In this document: positions 1 through 7,228 of the stretch, one piece after another | How the letters are laid out: each line of letters begins with the position of its first letter | Numbering within the stretch: the stretch's first letter is position 1 | NCBI RefSeq assembly: GCF_035917235.1 | Contig: NZ_CP108423.1 | Span: 5,237,501 to 5,301,500, forward strand | Length of the DNA: 64,000 nt | Reading direction: 5' to 3' | Source of the DNA: Streptomyces sp. NBC_01294 | GTDB lineage: Bacteria > Actinomycetota > Actinomycetes > Streptomycetales > Streptomycetaceae | The notes under the pieces: model-generated | Database searches by the model: none | Told to the model about the DNA's origin: nothing | Seen by the model: the letters and a program-made list of their open reading frames with translations, nothing else | Position numbers and translations under genes: made by a program

Positions 1-795
1 CGGTTCCAGGGGGACGGCCACCGCACCCGGCGGCAGTGCGCCGGTGCCCAGGCGGGGGACGACGGCCACGCCGAGCCCGGCCGCGACCAGGGCGACGATG
101 GTGTGGTTCTCCTCGGCCACGTGCGCGATGTCGGGTTCGAAGCCGGCCGTGCGCAGGGTCCGTACCAGCCAGTCGTGGCAGACGCGGCCGGGCGGCTGGC
201 AGACCCAGCGCTCGCCGCCGAGGTCGCTGCGCCGGATGGTCCGGCGCGTGGTGAAGGGGTGGCCGGCCGGGACGACCAGGTCGCAGAGGTCGTCGCCGAT
301 CACCGCCTGCTCGATCCCCTCGGGCGCGGGCAGCGGGGCGATGTCCCAGTCGTGGGCCACCGCCAGATCGGTGACGCCTCGTGCCACGAGGTCGACGGAC
401 AGGTGCGGGTCCACCTCGGTGAGGCGGACCTCCAGGGCGGGGTGGCGGCGGGCCAGGTCGGCCAGTACGCCCGGCAGCAGCCCGCGCGCCGCCGAGGCGA
501 ACGCGGCCACCGTCAGCAGCCCGCTCGGCTGTCCGCGCCGCTCCTCCAGGGTGGTCTCCGCGCGCTCCACGATCGCCAGCAACTCCTGGGCGGTGTCGGC
601 CAGGTGACGGGCCTCCTCGGTGAGCGCGACCCCGCGCCCGCGGCGCTCCAGCAGGGTCGTGCGGGTCTCCCGTTCCAGCTTGGAGATCTGCTGGGAGATC
701 GCGGACGGGGTGTAGCCGAGGGCGGCCGCCGCGCCCGCGACCGAGCCGTGGACGGAGACGGCGTGCAGGGCGCGCAGCCGGGCGAGATCGAGCAT
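1..795 (-). CDS. LysR-family transcriptional regulator (C-terminus cut by window edge)
   Basis: Read leftward, the frame stays open to base 1, so 265 codons are visible and about 30 C-terminal residues are missing compared with usual LysR length. The N-terminal winged helix-turn-helix is clear at about residues 3-60 (TPSAISQQISKLERE), followed by the effector-binding domain. ATG 795 puts the HTH at the very N-terminus, as is normal for the family; no strong Shine-Dalgarno is visible. It lies 100 bp from and divergent to the EamA exporter gene, the usual layout for a LysR protein controlling its neighbour. The shared spacer contains a short inverted repeat (AAGC-AAT-GCTT near 827) that could be an operator, but this is weak. 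The effector is unknown. Confidence 0.9.
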   Translation of the reverse strand, partial: MLDLARLRALHAVSVHGSVAGAAAALGYTPSAISQQISKLERETRTTLLERRGRGVALTEEARHLADTAQELLAIVERAETTLEERRGQPSGLLTVAAFASAARGLLPGVLADLARRHPALEVRLTEVDPHLSVDLVARGVTDLAVAHDWDIAPLPAPEGIEQAVIGDDLCDLVVPAGHPFTTRRTIRRSDLGGERWVCQPPGRVCHDWLVRTLRTAGFEPDIAHVAEENHTIVALVAAGLGVAVVPRLGTGALPPGAVAVPLEP

Positions 796-895
796 GTCTT
801 CATCGTGGCACCGCGTGCATGCGTAAGCAATGCTTCATTCCGTGCGGTAGGGATTCGCGCTGGTGCTACATGGTCGTGGCGCCGATGCTCGATGC

Positions 896-1852
896 ATGCG
901 TCCCGTACACACCGCGCTCGCCGTGCTCGTCGCCGCCGTCTGGGGCGTCAACTTCGTGGTCATCGAGATCGGACTCGACCACTTCCCGCCGCTGCTCCTG
1001 TCCGCCCTGCGCTTCCTCGTCGCCGCCCTGCCCGCCGTGTTCTTCGTCGGGCCGCCCAAGGTCGCCTGGAAGTGGATCCTCGGTGTCGGCGTGGCCCTCG
1101 GCATCGCCAAGTTCGGCCTGCTCTTCACCGGGATGGACGCCGGGATGCCCGCCGGGCTGTCCTCCCTCGTCCTGCAGATCCAGGCCGTCTTCACCGCCGT
1201 CTTCGCCGCCGTGGTCCTGCGCGAGCGGCCGGGCCGGGTGCGCGTGATCGGCATGGGCGTGGCCCTGGCCGGGATCGCGGTCGCGGCCGTGGACGGGGGA
1301 ACCTCCGGGCCGGTGCTCGGCTTCACCCTGGTCGTGGCGGCCGCCGCCTGCTGGGGCGTCTCCAACGTCCTGACCCGCAAGGCCTCCCCGCCCGACGCGC
1401 TGAACTTCATGGTCTGGGTGTGCACGGTCCCGGTGCTGCCGCTGTTCGCCCTCTCGCTGCTGCTGGAGGGCCCGGAGCGGGACCTGGCCGCGCTGCGCGC
1501 CCTGGACTGGTCCGGGGCGGCCGTCATCGGCTACGTGGCGTGGATCTCGACCGTGTTCGGCTTCGGCGCCTGGGGCTACCTGCTGCGCCGTTACCCGGCC
1601 TCCTCGGTGGCGCCGTTCTCGCTGCTGGTCCCGGTCTTCGGGATGTCCTCGGCGGCCCTGGTCCTGGGGGAGTCCGTCTCGGGGCTGCGCTGGCTGGCGG
1701 CCGTCCTGCTCGTCGGCGGCGTCGCGCTGACCTCGCTGGCGCCGTCGCGGCCCGCGCTCAGCCCGGCCGGCCCTCCTGGAGGGGGAGGCGCCAGTCCTGA
1801 CCCGTCAGGCTCACTCCGTACGAGCGGTGCGGGCGCTGCGCGATCAGGGTGA
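896..1852 (+). CDS. EamA/DMT-family transporter
   Basis: This 318-residue integral membrane protein has about ten hydrophobic segments and two repeated EamA halves (about residues 5-135 and 145-275), the length and layout of drug/metabolite exporters. The first segment carries the family-typical AAVWGVNFVVIE stretch. Family members export amino acids, metabolites or drugs; the substrate cannot be read here. ATG 896 is chosen because it directly precedes the first membrane segment. The C-terminal tail is hydrophilic and overlaps the convergent GNAT gene by 95 bp, so the last 30 or so residues may be dispensable. It is divergent from the LysR gene, which probably regulates it. Confidence 0.88.
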   Translation: MRPVHTALAVLVAAVWGVNFVVIEIGLDHFPPLLLSALRFLVAALPAVFFVGPPKVAWKWILGVGVALGIAKFGLLFTGMDAGMPAGLSSLVLQIQAVFTAVFAAVVLRERPGRVRVIGMGVALAGIAVAAVDGGTSGPVLGFTLVVAAAACWGVSNVLTRKASPPDALNFMVWVCTVPVLPLFALSLLLEGPERDLAALRALDWSGAAVIGYVAWISTVFGFGAWGYLLRRYPASSVAPFSLLVPVFGMSSAALVLGESVSGLRWLAAVLLVGGVALTSLAPSRPALSPAGPPGGGGASPDPSGSLRTSGAGAARSG

Positions 1853-2267
1853 ACCCGGCGCGCTCGTAGAGCTTGCGGGCATCGGTGAGGACGTCGTTGG
1901 TCCACAGGACCAGCTCGCGGTAGCCGACCGAGCGGGCGAAGGCCACGACCGTGCCCACCAGCAGGGCGCCGACGCCGCGGCCGCGCCCCTTGGGGTCGAC
2001 CAGGAGGAGCCGCAGCCGGGCGGTGCCGGGTGCGCCGTCCTCCCGTACGCACATCACCGAGCCGACCGGGCGGCCGTCCAGTTCCGCGATCCACACCCGT
2101 TCCAGGTAGGGGTCGTGGTCCTGGGCGAAGTCCGCGACGATCCGGGCCACCAGGCCTTCGAAGTCGCTGTTCCAGCCGTACTCGGCGGCGTACAGCGCGC
2201 CGTGGCGCTGCACGATCCAACCCAGGTCCCCCGGCTCCGGGTCCCGGAGCCGCACGCTCTCAGCCAT
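1758..2267 (-). CDS. GNAT-family N-acetyltransferase
   Basis: The 169-residue protein is a single GNAT domain. The acetyl-CoA pyrophosphate-binding motif A is seen as PKGRGRGVGALLV after the beta-strand RLRLLLVD, and a C-terminal LYERAGFTLI segment fits the end of the fold. The N-terminus (VRLRDPEPGDLGWIVQRHG) resembles the C-terminal acetyltransferase half of MarR-GNAT fusions, but no MarR part is present. The acceptor substrate is unknown. Its 3' end overlaps the convergent EamA gene by 95 bp. Confidence 0.88.
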   Translation of the reverse strand: MAESVRLRDPEPGDLGWIVQRHGALYAAEYGWNSDFEGLVARIVADFAQDHDPYLERVWIAELDGRPVGSVMCVREDGAPGTARLRLLLVDPKGRGRGVGALLVGTVVAFARSVGYRELVLWTNDVLTDARKLYERAGFTLIAQRPHRSYGVSLTGQDWRLPLQEGRPG

Positions 2268-2302
2268 GGGGCCAACTCTATGGCTGAGAACCCCCGAACG
2301 GG

Positions 2303-2839
2303 TTACTTCTTGCCGCCGCCCAGGATCTGGCCCAGCAGGTCGCCGAGGCCGCCGCCGCCCGCGGCGGGGCCCGCGCCGGGTGCGTCACCCGGTGCGGCGC
2401 CGGGCGTCGGTGCCTGCGCGCCCGCGCCCTTGCCGGCGGCCGCGCGCCTGGCGAACACCGCGAGCAGCACCGGGATCAGCATCTCGATGACCCGGCTGAT
2501 GGTGGCCGCGGGGATGCCGGTCTTCTTCGAGAGGGCGCTGGCCACGGGCTTGCTCACCTTGGCCAGCACCCCGGCCATCATTCCGCCGCCGAGCATGCCC
2601 CCGAGGCCGCCGCCGAGCGTGGCCACGCCCTGCAGCGGCGGCTCGGCCACCTCCGCGATGGCCTGCCTGACCTCGTCGTCGTCGGCCTTCTGCCGGAGGT
2701 CGCCGGTCAGGGCGCGGACCGTCTGCGCGACGGTGTCGCGGGCGTCGTCGGTGTCGGTGCCGAGCAGTCCGGCGATCTCGGTCAGTTTGTCGTCGCCGAG
2801 CTCGCCCAGCACGTCGTCCTGGAATGAAGGTCCGCTCAT
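2303..2839 (-). CDS. DUF937-family protein
   Basis: This 178-residue protein has an acidic N-terminal helical part, a Gly-rich stretch (GGGLGGMLGGGMM), then the KKTGIPAATISRVIEMLIPVLLAV segment typical of DUF937, and a Pro/Ala/Gly-rich linker ending in a second GGLGDLLGQILGGGKK motif. Family members are widespread in actinobacteria and have no established biochemical role. Start ATG 2839 gives MSGPSFQ, with a GGCATTTC-poor leader and no strong Shine-Dalgarno. It is transcribed away from the helicase gene. Function is unknown; only family assignment is claimed. Confidence 0.75.
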   Translation of the reverse strand: MSGPSFQDDVLGELGDDKLTEIAGLLGTDTDDARDTVAQTVRALTGDLRQKADDDEVRQAIAEVAEPPLQGVATLGGGLGGMLGGGMMAGVLAKVSKPVASALSKKTGIPAATISRVIEMLIPVLLAVFARRAAAGKGAGAQAPTPGAAPGDAPGAGPAAGGGGLGDLLGQILGGGKK

Positions 2840-3021
2840 GCCCGAAACGCTACTTCTGTGTTGATTCACCGGCACCTTGAGTAGGCGTTGGGTAACGGAA
2901 AAGTAAAGCTGTGGTTCCGCGTGCAACCCTCCGGGGGGATCGCGGGTCGTATGGTGCGTCGACACTTCCGGGGAGGGATCTGGGGGGATCGGGAAGTCCG
3001 ACACGGGAGGGGTAACCGTGA

Positions 3022-3052
3022 GGGGGTCCGGCCGCGAGGCGGGACCCCCTTT
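3022..3052 (+). terminator. Hairpin followed by T-run upstream of the helicase gene
   Basis: GGGGGTCC (3022-3029) pairs with GGACCCCC (3042-3049) around a 12-nt loop and is followed by TTT. It looks like an intrinsic terminator or a leader hairpin in the 280-bp spacer between the DUF937 gene and the helicase gene. No gene upstream reads into it on the plus strand, so an attenuator-like role in the helicase leader is also possible. Confidence 0.5.
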
Positions 3053-3055
3053 GCG

Positions 3056-3080
3056 TTGTCCACGGGTTGCGTTGTCCACA
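3056..3080 (+). promoter_or_regulatory. Two DnaA-box sequences in a 16-bp direct repeat
   Basis: TTGTCCACG (3056-3064) and TTGTCCACA (3072-3080) lie in a perfect 13-bp direct repeat (TTGCGTTGTCCAC at 3051-3063 and 3067-3079). The second copy equals the preferred Streptomyces DnaA box, and the first differs at the last base. They sit 41 bp ahead of the RecD2-type helicase start, where bound DnaA could affect transcription. No other boxes were found nearby, so this is not an origin. Confidence 0.5.
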
Positions 3081-3120
3081 GGCCTGACGCGCTGTCGGCG
3101 CCGCCCGGTAGCTTCGGGGC

Positions 3121-5373
3121 ATGGCAACGGACGTGGCAACGGCGGTGCAACTGGCGGTGGTCGAGGGCGTGCTCGAACGCATCACCTACGCCAACGAGGA
3201 GAGCGGGTACACGGTCGCCCGCGTCGACACCGGCCGCGGCAGTGGCGACCTGCTCACGGTGGTCGGCTCGCTGCTCGGCGCGCAGCCCGGCGAATCGCTG
3301 CGCATGGAGGGCCGCTGGGGCTCCCACCCGCAGTACGGCAAGCAGTTCACCGTCGAGAACTACCGGACGGTCCTCCCCGCCACCATCCAGGGCATCCGCC
3401 GCTACCTGGGCTCCGGCCTGATCAAGGGCATCGGACCGAAGATCGCCGATCGGATCGTGGAGCACTTCGGCACCGGCACCCTCGACGTCATCGAGGACGA
3501 GCCGAAGCGGCTGATCGAGGTGCCGGGGCTCGGCCCCAAGCGGACGAAGCTGATCGGCGCCGCCTGGGAGGAGCAGAAGGCCATCAAGGAGGTCATGGTC
3601 TTCCTGCAGGGCGTGGGCGTCTCCACCTCCATCGCGGTGCGCATCTACAAGAAGTACGCCGACGCCTCCATCTCCGTGGTCAGGAACCAGCCCTACCGGC
3701 TCGCCGCCGACGTGTGGGGCATCGGCTTCCTCACCGCCGACCGCATCGCCCAGGCCGTCGGCATCCCGCACGACAGCCCCGAGCGGGTCAAGGCCGGCCT
3801 GCAGTACGCCCTGTCCCAGTCCACCGACCAGGGCCACTGCTTCCTGCCCGAGGAGAAGCTCATCGCCGACGGGGTCAAGCTGCTCCAGGTGGACACCGGG
3901 CTGGTGATCGAGTGCCTCGCGGAGCTCGCCGCCGACCCGGAAGGGGTCGTAAGGGAACCGGTGCCGGACCCGCAGGGCGGGCCGGACCCGCTGACCGCCG
4001 TGTACCTGGTGCCCTTCCACCGGGCCGAGCTGTCGCTGGTGGGCCAGGTGCGCCGGCTGCTGCACGCCGAGGACGACCGGATGCCGGGCTTCCAGGACGT
4101 GGACTGGGACAAGGCCCTGGGCTGGCTCGCCGGGCGGACGGGGGCCAAGCTCGCCCCCGAGCAGCGGGACGCGGTCAAGCTGGCGCTCACCCGCCGGGTC
4201 GCCGTCCTCACCGGCGGGCCGGGCTGTGGGAAGTCGTTCACCGTGCGCTCGATCGTCGAGCTGGCCCGGGCCAAGAAGGCCAAGGTGGTGCTGGCGGCGC
4301 CCACCGGCCGGGCGGCGAAGCGGCTGTCCGAGCTCACCGGGGCCGAGGCCTCCACGGTCCACCGGTTGCTGGAGCTCAAACCGGGCGGGGACGCGGCGTA
4401 CGACCGGGAACGGCCGCTGGACGCCGACCTGGTCGTGGTCGACGAGGCCTCGATGCTGGACCTGCTGCTGGCCAACAAGCTGGTCAAGGCCGTGGCGCCC
4501 GGCGCGCACCTGCTGCTGGTGGGCGACGTGGACCAGCTGCCCTCGGTCGGCGCCGGGGAGGTGCTGCGGGACCTGCTGGCCGAGGGCGGCCCGGTGCCCG
4601 CGGTCCGCCTCACCCGGATCTTCCGGCAGGCCCAGCAGTCCGGGGTGGTCACCAACGCCCACCGGATCAACACCGGCCTGCCGCCGATCACGGACGGCCT
4701 GCCGGACTTCTTCCTCTTCCCCGAGGAGGACACCGAGGCGGCCGGGGTGCTGGCCGTGGACGTGGCGGCCCGAAGGATTCCGGCCAGATTCGGGCTCGAC
4801 CCGCGGCGGGACGTCCAGGTGCTCGCCCCCATGCACCGCGGCCCGGCCGGCGCCGGAAACCTCAACGGGCTGCTCCAGCAGGCCATGACGCCGGCCCGGC
4901 CGAACCTGCCGGAGAAGCGGTTCGGCGGCCGGGTCTTCCGGGTGGGCGACAAGGTGACCCAGATCCGAAACAACTACGACAAGGGGGCGAACGGCGTCTT
5001 CAACGGCACGGTCGGCGTCGTCACCGGCCTCGACCTGGACGAACAGCGCCTGACGGTGCGGACGGAGGAGGACGAGGAGATCGGGTACGAGTTCGCGGAG
5101 CTCGACGAGCTGGCCCACGCCTACGCCGTCACCATCCACCGCTCCCAGGGGAGTGAATATCCGGCGGTGGTGATCCCGGTCACCACCGGGGCTTGGATGA
5201 TGCTCCAGCGCAACTTGCTCTACACGGCGGTGACCAGGGCGAAGAAACTGGTCGTCCTCGTCGGGTCCCGCAAGGCCCTCGGCCAGGCGGTGCGTACCGT
5301 TTCCGCAGGCAGGAGGTACACGGCAGTCGCCGCCAGGCTGTCCGGCCGGATACCGGTGGGAAACATCACCTAG
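3121..5373 (+). CDS. recD2: RecD2-type SF1B ATP-dependent DNA helicase
   Basis: The 750-residue protein unwinds DNA 5' to 3' using ATP. In RecD2 proteins this acts outside RecBCD in replication and repair. Seen in order: an N-terminal OB-like region with VEGVLERITYANEESGYTV, helix-hairpin-helix motifs at about 100-145 (IKGIGPKIADRI, VPGLGPKRTKLI), Walker A GGPGCGKS at 365-372, Walker B VVVDEAS with D441/E442, GDVDQLPSVGAGEV (motif III), LTRIFRQ (motif IV), the UvrD_C_2 motif TIHRSQGSEYPAV and YTAVTRAKKLVVLVG at the C-terminus. The full set of motifs and usual length point to an active enzyme. It stands alone, with a DnaA-box pair just upstream and citrate synthase downstream. Confidence 0.93.
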   Translation: MATDVATAVQLAVVEGVLERITYANEESGYTVARVDTGRGSGDLLTVVGSLLGAQPGESLRMEGRWGSHPQYGKQFTVENYRTVLPATIQGIRRYLGSGLIKGIGPKIADRIVEHFGTGTLDVIEDEPKRLIEVPGLGPKRTKLIGAAWEEQKAIKEVMVFLQGVGVSTSIAVRIYKKYADASISVVRNQPYRLAADVWGIGFLTADRIAQAVGIPHDSPERVKAGLQYALSQSTDQGHCFLPEEKLIADGVKLLQVDTGLVIECLAELAADPEGVVREPVPDPQGGPDPLTAVYLVPFHRAELSLVGQVRRLLHAEDDRMPGFQDVDWDKALGWLAGRTGAKLAPEQRDAVKLALTRRVAVLTGGPGCGKSFTVRSIVELARAKKAKVVLAAPTGRAAKRLSELTGAEASTVHRLLELKPGGDAAYDRERPLDADLVVVDEASMLDLLLANKLVKAVAPGAHLLLVGDVDQLPSVGAGEVLRDLLAEGGPVPAVRLTRIFRQAQQSGVVTNAHRINTGLPPITDGLPDFFLFPEEDTEAAGVLAVDVAARRIPARFGLDPRRDVQVLAPMHRGPAGAGNLNGLLQQAMTPARPNLPEKRFGGRVFRVGDKVTQIRNNYDKGANGVFNGTVGVVTGLDLDEQRLTVRTEEDEEIGYEFAELDELAHAYAVTIHRSQGSEYPAVVIPVTTGAWMMLQRNLLYTAVTRAKKLVVLVGSRKALGQAVRTVSAGRRYTAVAARLSGRIPVGNIT

Positions 5374-5385
5374 ATGATCGATCAT
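5374..5385. repeat. 12-bp perfect palindrome after helicase stop
   Basis: ATGATCGATCAT is a perfect palindrome starting immediately after the helicase stop codon, 170 bp ahead of citrate synthase. It has no T-run, so it is more likely a protein-binding site than a terminator. This is inference from symmetry only. Confidence 0.35.
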
Positions 5386-5429
5386 TTGGGGTTCCGGCAA
5401 CCGGCGCGGAGGGGCAGGATGAGCAGGTT

Positions 5430-5448
5430 GGCGGCACTCAGTGCCGCC
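5430..5448. promoter_or_regulatory. Inverted repeat in the citrate synthase leader
   Basis: GGCGGCAC (5430-5437) and GTGCCGCC (5441-5448) form a perfect 8-bp inverted repeat with a 3-bp spacer, about 108 bp upstream of the citrate synthase start. It could be an operator or the terminator of the helicase transcript; there is no following T-run. Confidence 0.4.
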
Positions 5449-5555
5449 AGATGCACCAAACGCCGACCCCGAGTGCACTCCACTGCGCCAAATGGGGGAA
5501 GGTGGAGGCAGTCAGGGCACCTCGAAGAAGAGGCACTACGTCGGTGAGGGATGAC

Positions 5556-6845
5556 GTGAGCGACAACTCTGTAGTACTCCGGTACGCGGACGGTGAATAC
5601 ACCTACCCGGTGGTCGAGAGCACCGTCGGTGACCAGGGCTTCGACATCTCGAAGCTGCGGGCCCAGACCGGGCTCGTCACCTTGGACAGTGGCTACGGCA
5701 ACACCGCCGCCTACAAGTCCGCGATTACCTACCTCGACGGCGAGCAGGGCATCCTGCGCTACCGCGGCTACCCGATCGAGCAGCTGGCCGAGCGTTCGAC
5801 CTTCATCGAGGTCGCGTACCTGCTGATCAACGGTGAGCTGCCGACCGTCGACCAGCTCGCGTCGTTCCGCAACGACATCACCCAGCACACGCTGCTGCAC
5901 GAGGACGTGAAGCGCTTCTACGACGGCTTCCCGCGTGACGCGCACCCGATGGCGATGCTGTCCTCCGTGGTCAGCGCGCTGTCGACGTTCTACCAGGACA
6001 GTCACAACCCGTTCGACGAGACGCAGCGCAACCTCTCGACGATCCGGCTGCTGGCCAAGCTCCCGACGATCGCGGCCTACGCGTACAAGAAGTCGGTCGG
6101 CCACCCGGTGGTCTACCCGCGCAACGACCTCGGCTACGTCGAGAACTTCCTGCGCATGACCTTCTCCGTGCCGGCCCAGGAGTACGACCTGGACCCGGTC
6201 GTGGTCGCGGCGCTCGACAAGCTGCTGATCCTGCACGCGGACCACGAGCAGAACTGCTCCACCTCCACCGTGCGTCTGGTCGGCTCCTCGCAGGCGAACA
6301 TGTTCGCCTCGATCTCCGCCGGTATCTCGGCCCTGTGGGGTCCGCTGCACGGTGGCGCCAACCAGTCGGTTCTGGAGATGCTGGAAGGCATCAAGAACGA
6401 CGGCGGCGACGTCGATGCCTTCATCCGCAAGGTGAAGAACAAGGAAGACGGCGTCCGCCTGATGGGCTTCGGGCACCGCGTCTACAAGAGCTTCGACCCC
6501 CGGGCGAAGATCATCAAGGCTGCGGCGCACGACGTGCTCTCCTCGCTCGGCAAGAGCGACGAGCTGCTCGACATCGCGCTCAAGCTGGAGGAGCACGCGC
6601 TGGCGGACGAGTACTTCGTCTCCCGCAACCTCTACCCGAACGTGGACTTCTACACCGGTCTGATCTACCGGGCCATGGGCTTCCCGACCGAGATGTTCAC
6701 CGTGCTCTTCGCGCTCGGCCGGCTCCCCGGCTGGATCGCCCAGTGGCACGAGATGATCAAGGAGCCGGGATCCCGCATCGGGCGCCCGCGCCAGATCTAC
6801 ACGGGCGAGGTCCTGCGCGACTTCGTTCCGGTCGAGGCCCGCTGA
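5556..6845 (+). CDS. gltA: Citrate synthase (type II, hexameric family)
   Basis: This 429-residue enzyme condenses acetyl-CoA with oxaloacetate to give citrate, the first step of the TCA cycle, in the cytoplasm. The catalytic residues of the family are in place: H265 in LHGGANQSVLEML, H307 in GFGHRVYK and D364 in VDFYTGLIYRAMG. The N-terminal beta-rich extension (residues 1-60) is typical of the type II, NADH-sensitive class. GTG 5556 is chosen because GAGGG lies 5 nt upstream and gives the usual SDNSVVLRYADGEY start; GTG 5544 is a possible alternative. It is monocistronic, with palindromes in its leader and a strong terminator after it. Confidence 0.96.
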   Translation: MSDNSVVLRYADGEYTYPVVESTVGDQGFDISKLRAQTGLVTLDSGYGNTAAYKSAITYLDGEQGILRYRGYPIEQLAERSTFIEVAYLLINGELPTVDQLASFRNDITQHTLLHEDVKRFYDGFPRDAHPMAMLSSVVSALSTFYQDSHNPFDETQRNLSTIRLLAKLPTIAAYAYKKSVGHPVVYPRNDLGYVENFLRMTFSVPAQEYDLDPVVVAALDKLLILHADHEQNCSTSTVRLVGSSQANMFASISAGISALWGPLHGGANQSVLEMLEGIKNDGGDVDAFIRKVKNKEDGVRLMGFGHRVYKSFDPRAKIIKAAAHDVLSSLGKSDELLDIALKLEEHALADEYFVSRNLYPNVDFYTGLIYRAMGFPTEMFTVLFALGRLPGWIAQWHEMIKEPGSRIGRPRQIYTGEVLRDFVPVEAR

Positions 6846-6905
6846 CCCGAGGCCCTCACCCGCGCGGCGTGCGGCCGTGCGGAGCGGTACCCCAGGCATG
6901 CGAGA

Positions 6906-6958
6906 AGCGCCCCGCCGTCGATCCCCCCACGGGTCGGCGGTCGGGGCGCTCCCCTTTT
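6906..6958 (+). terminator. Intrinsic terminator of gltA
   Basis: AGCGCCCC (6906-6913) pairs perfectly with GGGGCGCT (6943-6950), with extra inner pairing (GCCG/CGGC), and is followed by CCCCTTTT. It lies 60 bp after the citrate synthase stop. Confidence 0.75.
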
Positions 6959-7074
6959 CCCCGAAACGGATTCCCCCCACGGGACCCGAGTCGGGGCGTC
7001 GGTGTGCCGGGACCCGTTCAGCTCGGGAGTGCCGCTCAAAGCCTCCCGCGGGCACGCGTCCCGGCCTTCGGACA

Positions 7075-7122
7075 CCACGGAAATCCCCCAGGGTTTCCGT
7101 GGAACGTCCCCCAAGACGTTCC
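7075..7122. terminator. Two interlocked hairpins between gltA and copA
   Basis: Hairpin one has a perfect 9-bp stem and 10-nt loop. Hairpin two has a 7-bp stem and shares GG 7101-7102 with the first, so only one can form fully at a time. The mutually exclusive arrangement is seen directly; a terminator role is inferred from position. Confidence 0.45.
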
Positions 7123-7228
7123 TGGCATCGCCCCATTAGACCCGCGACGACCCCGGATGGTTACGTTGTGGTCACTGTGATCTGCGTCTCCTGTGAAGGA
7201 AGTGTGGCCGCGATGCGAAGGCGATCCA

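Larger units (their letters stand above)
6846..7228. other. 382-bp intergenic region between convergent gltA and copA
   Basis: No gene is supported here. It holds the gltA terminator, then CCACGGAAA (7075-7083) pairing with TTTCCGTGG (7094-7102), and a second hairpin GGAACGT (7101-7107) with ACGTTCC (7116-7122) that shares two bases with the first. These probably terminate copA transcription arriving from the right. Confidence 0.6.

Noticed and set aside
103..1800. Long open frames on the strand or phase opposite to the LysR, EamA and GNAT genes
   Set aside because: High GC leaves many long open frames opposite real genes. They are Arg/Pro/Gly-rich, lack family motifs and overlap well-supported genes.
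3022..3080. A chromosomal or plasmid origin at the DnaA boxes
   Set aside because: Only two boxes are present, no AT-rich unwinding region or dnaA/dnaN genes are nearby.
5193..5555. An upstream in-frame extension of citrate synthase
   Set aside because: It overlaps the helicase end and is not part of the family; GTG 5556 has the ribosome binding site and gives the usual N-terminus.
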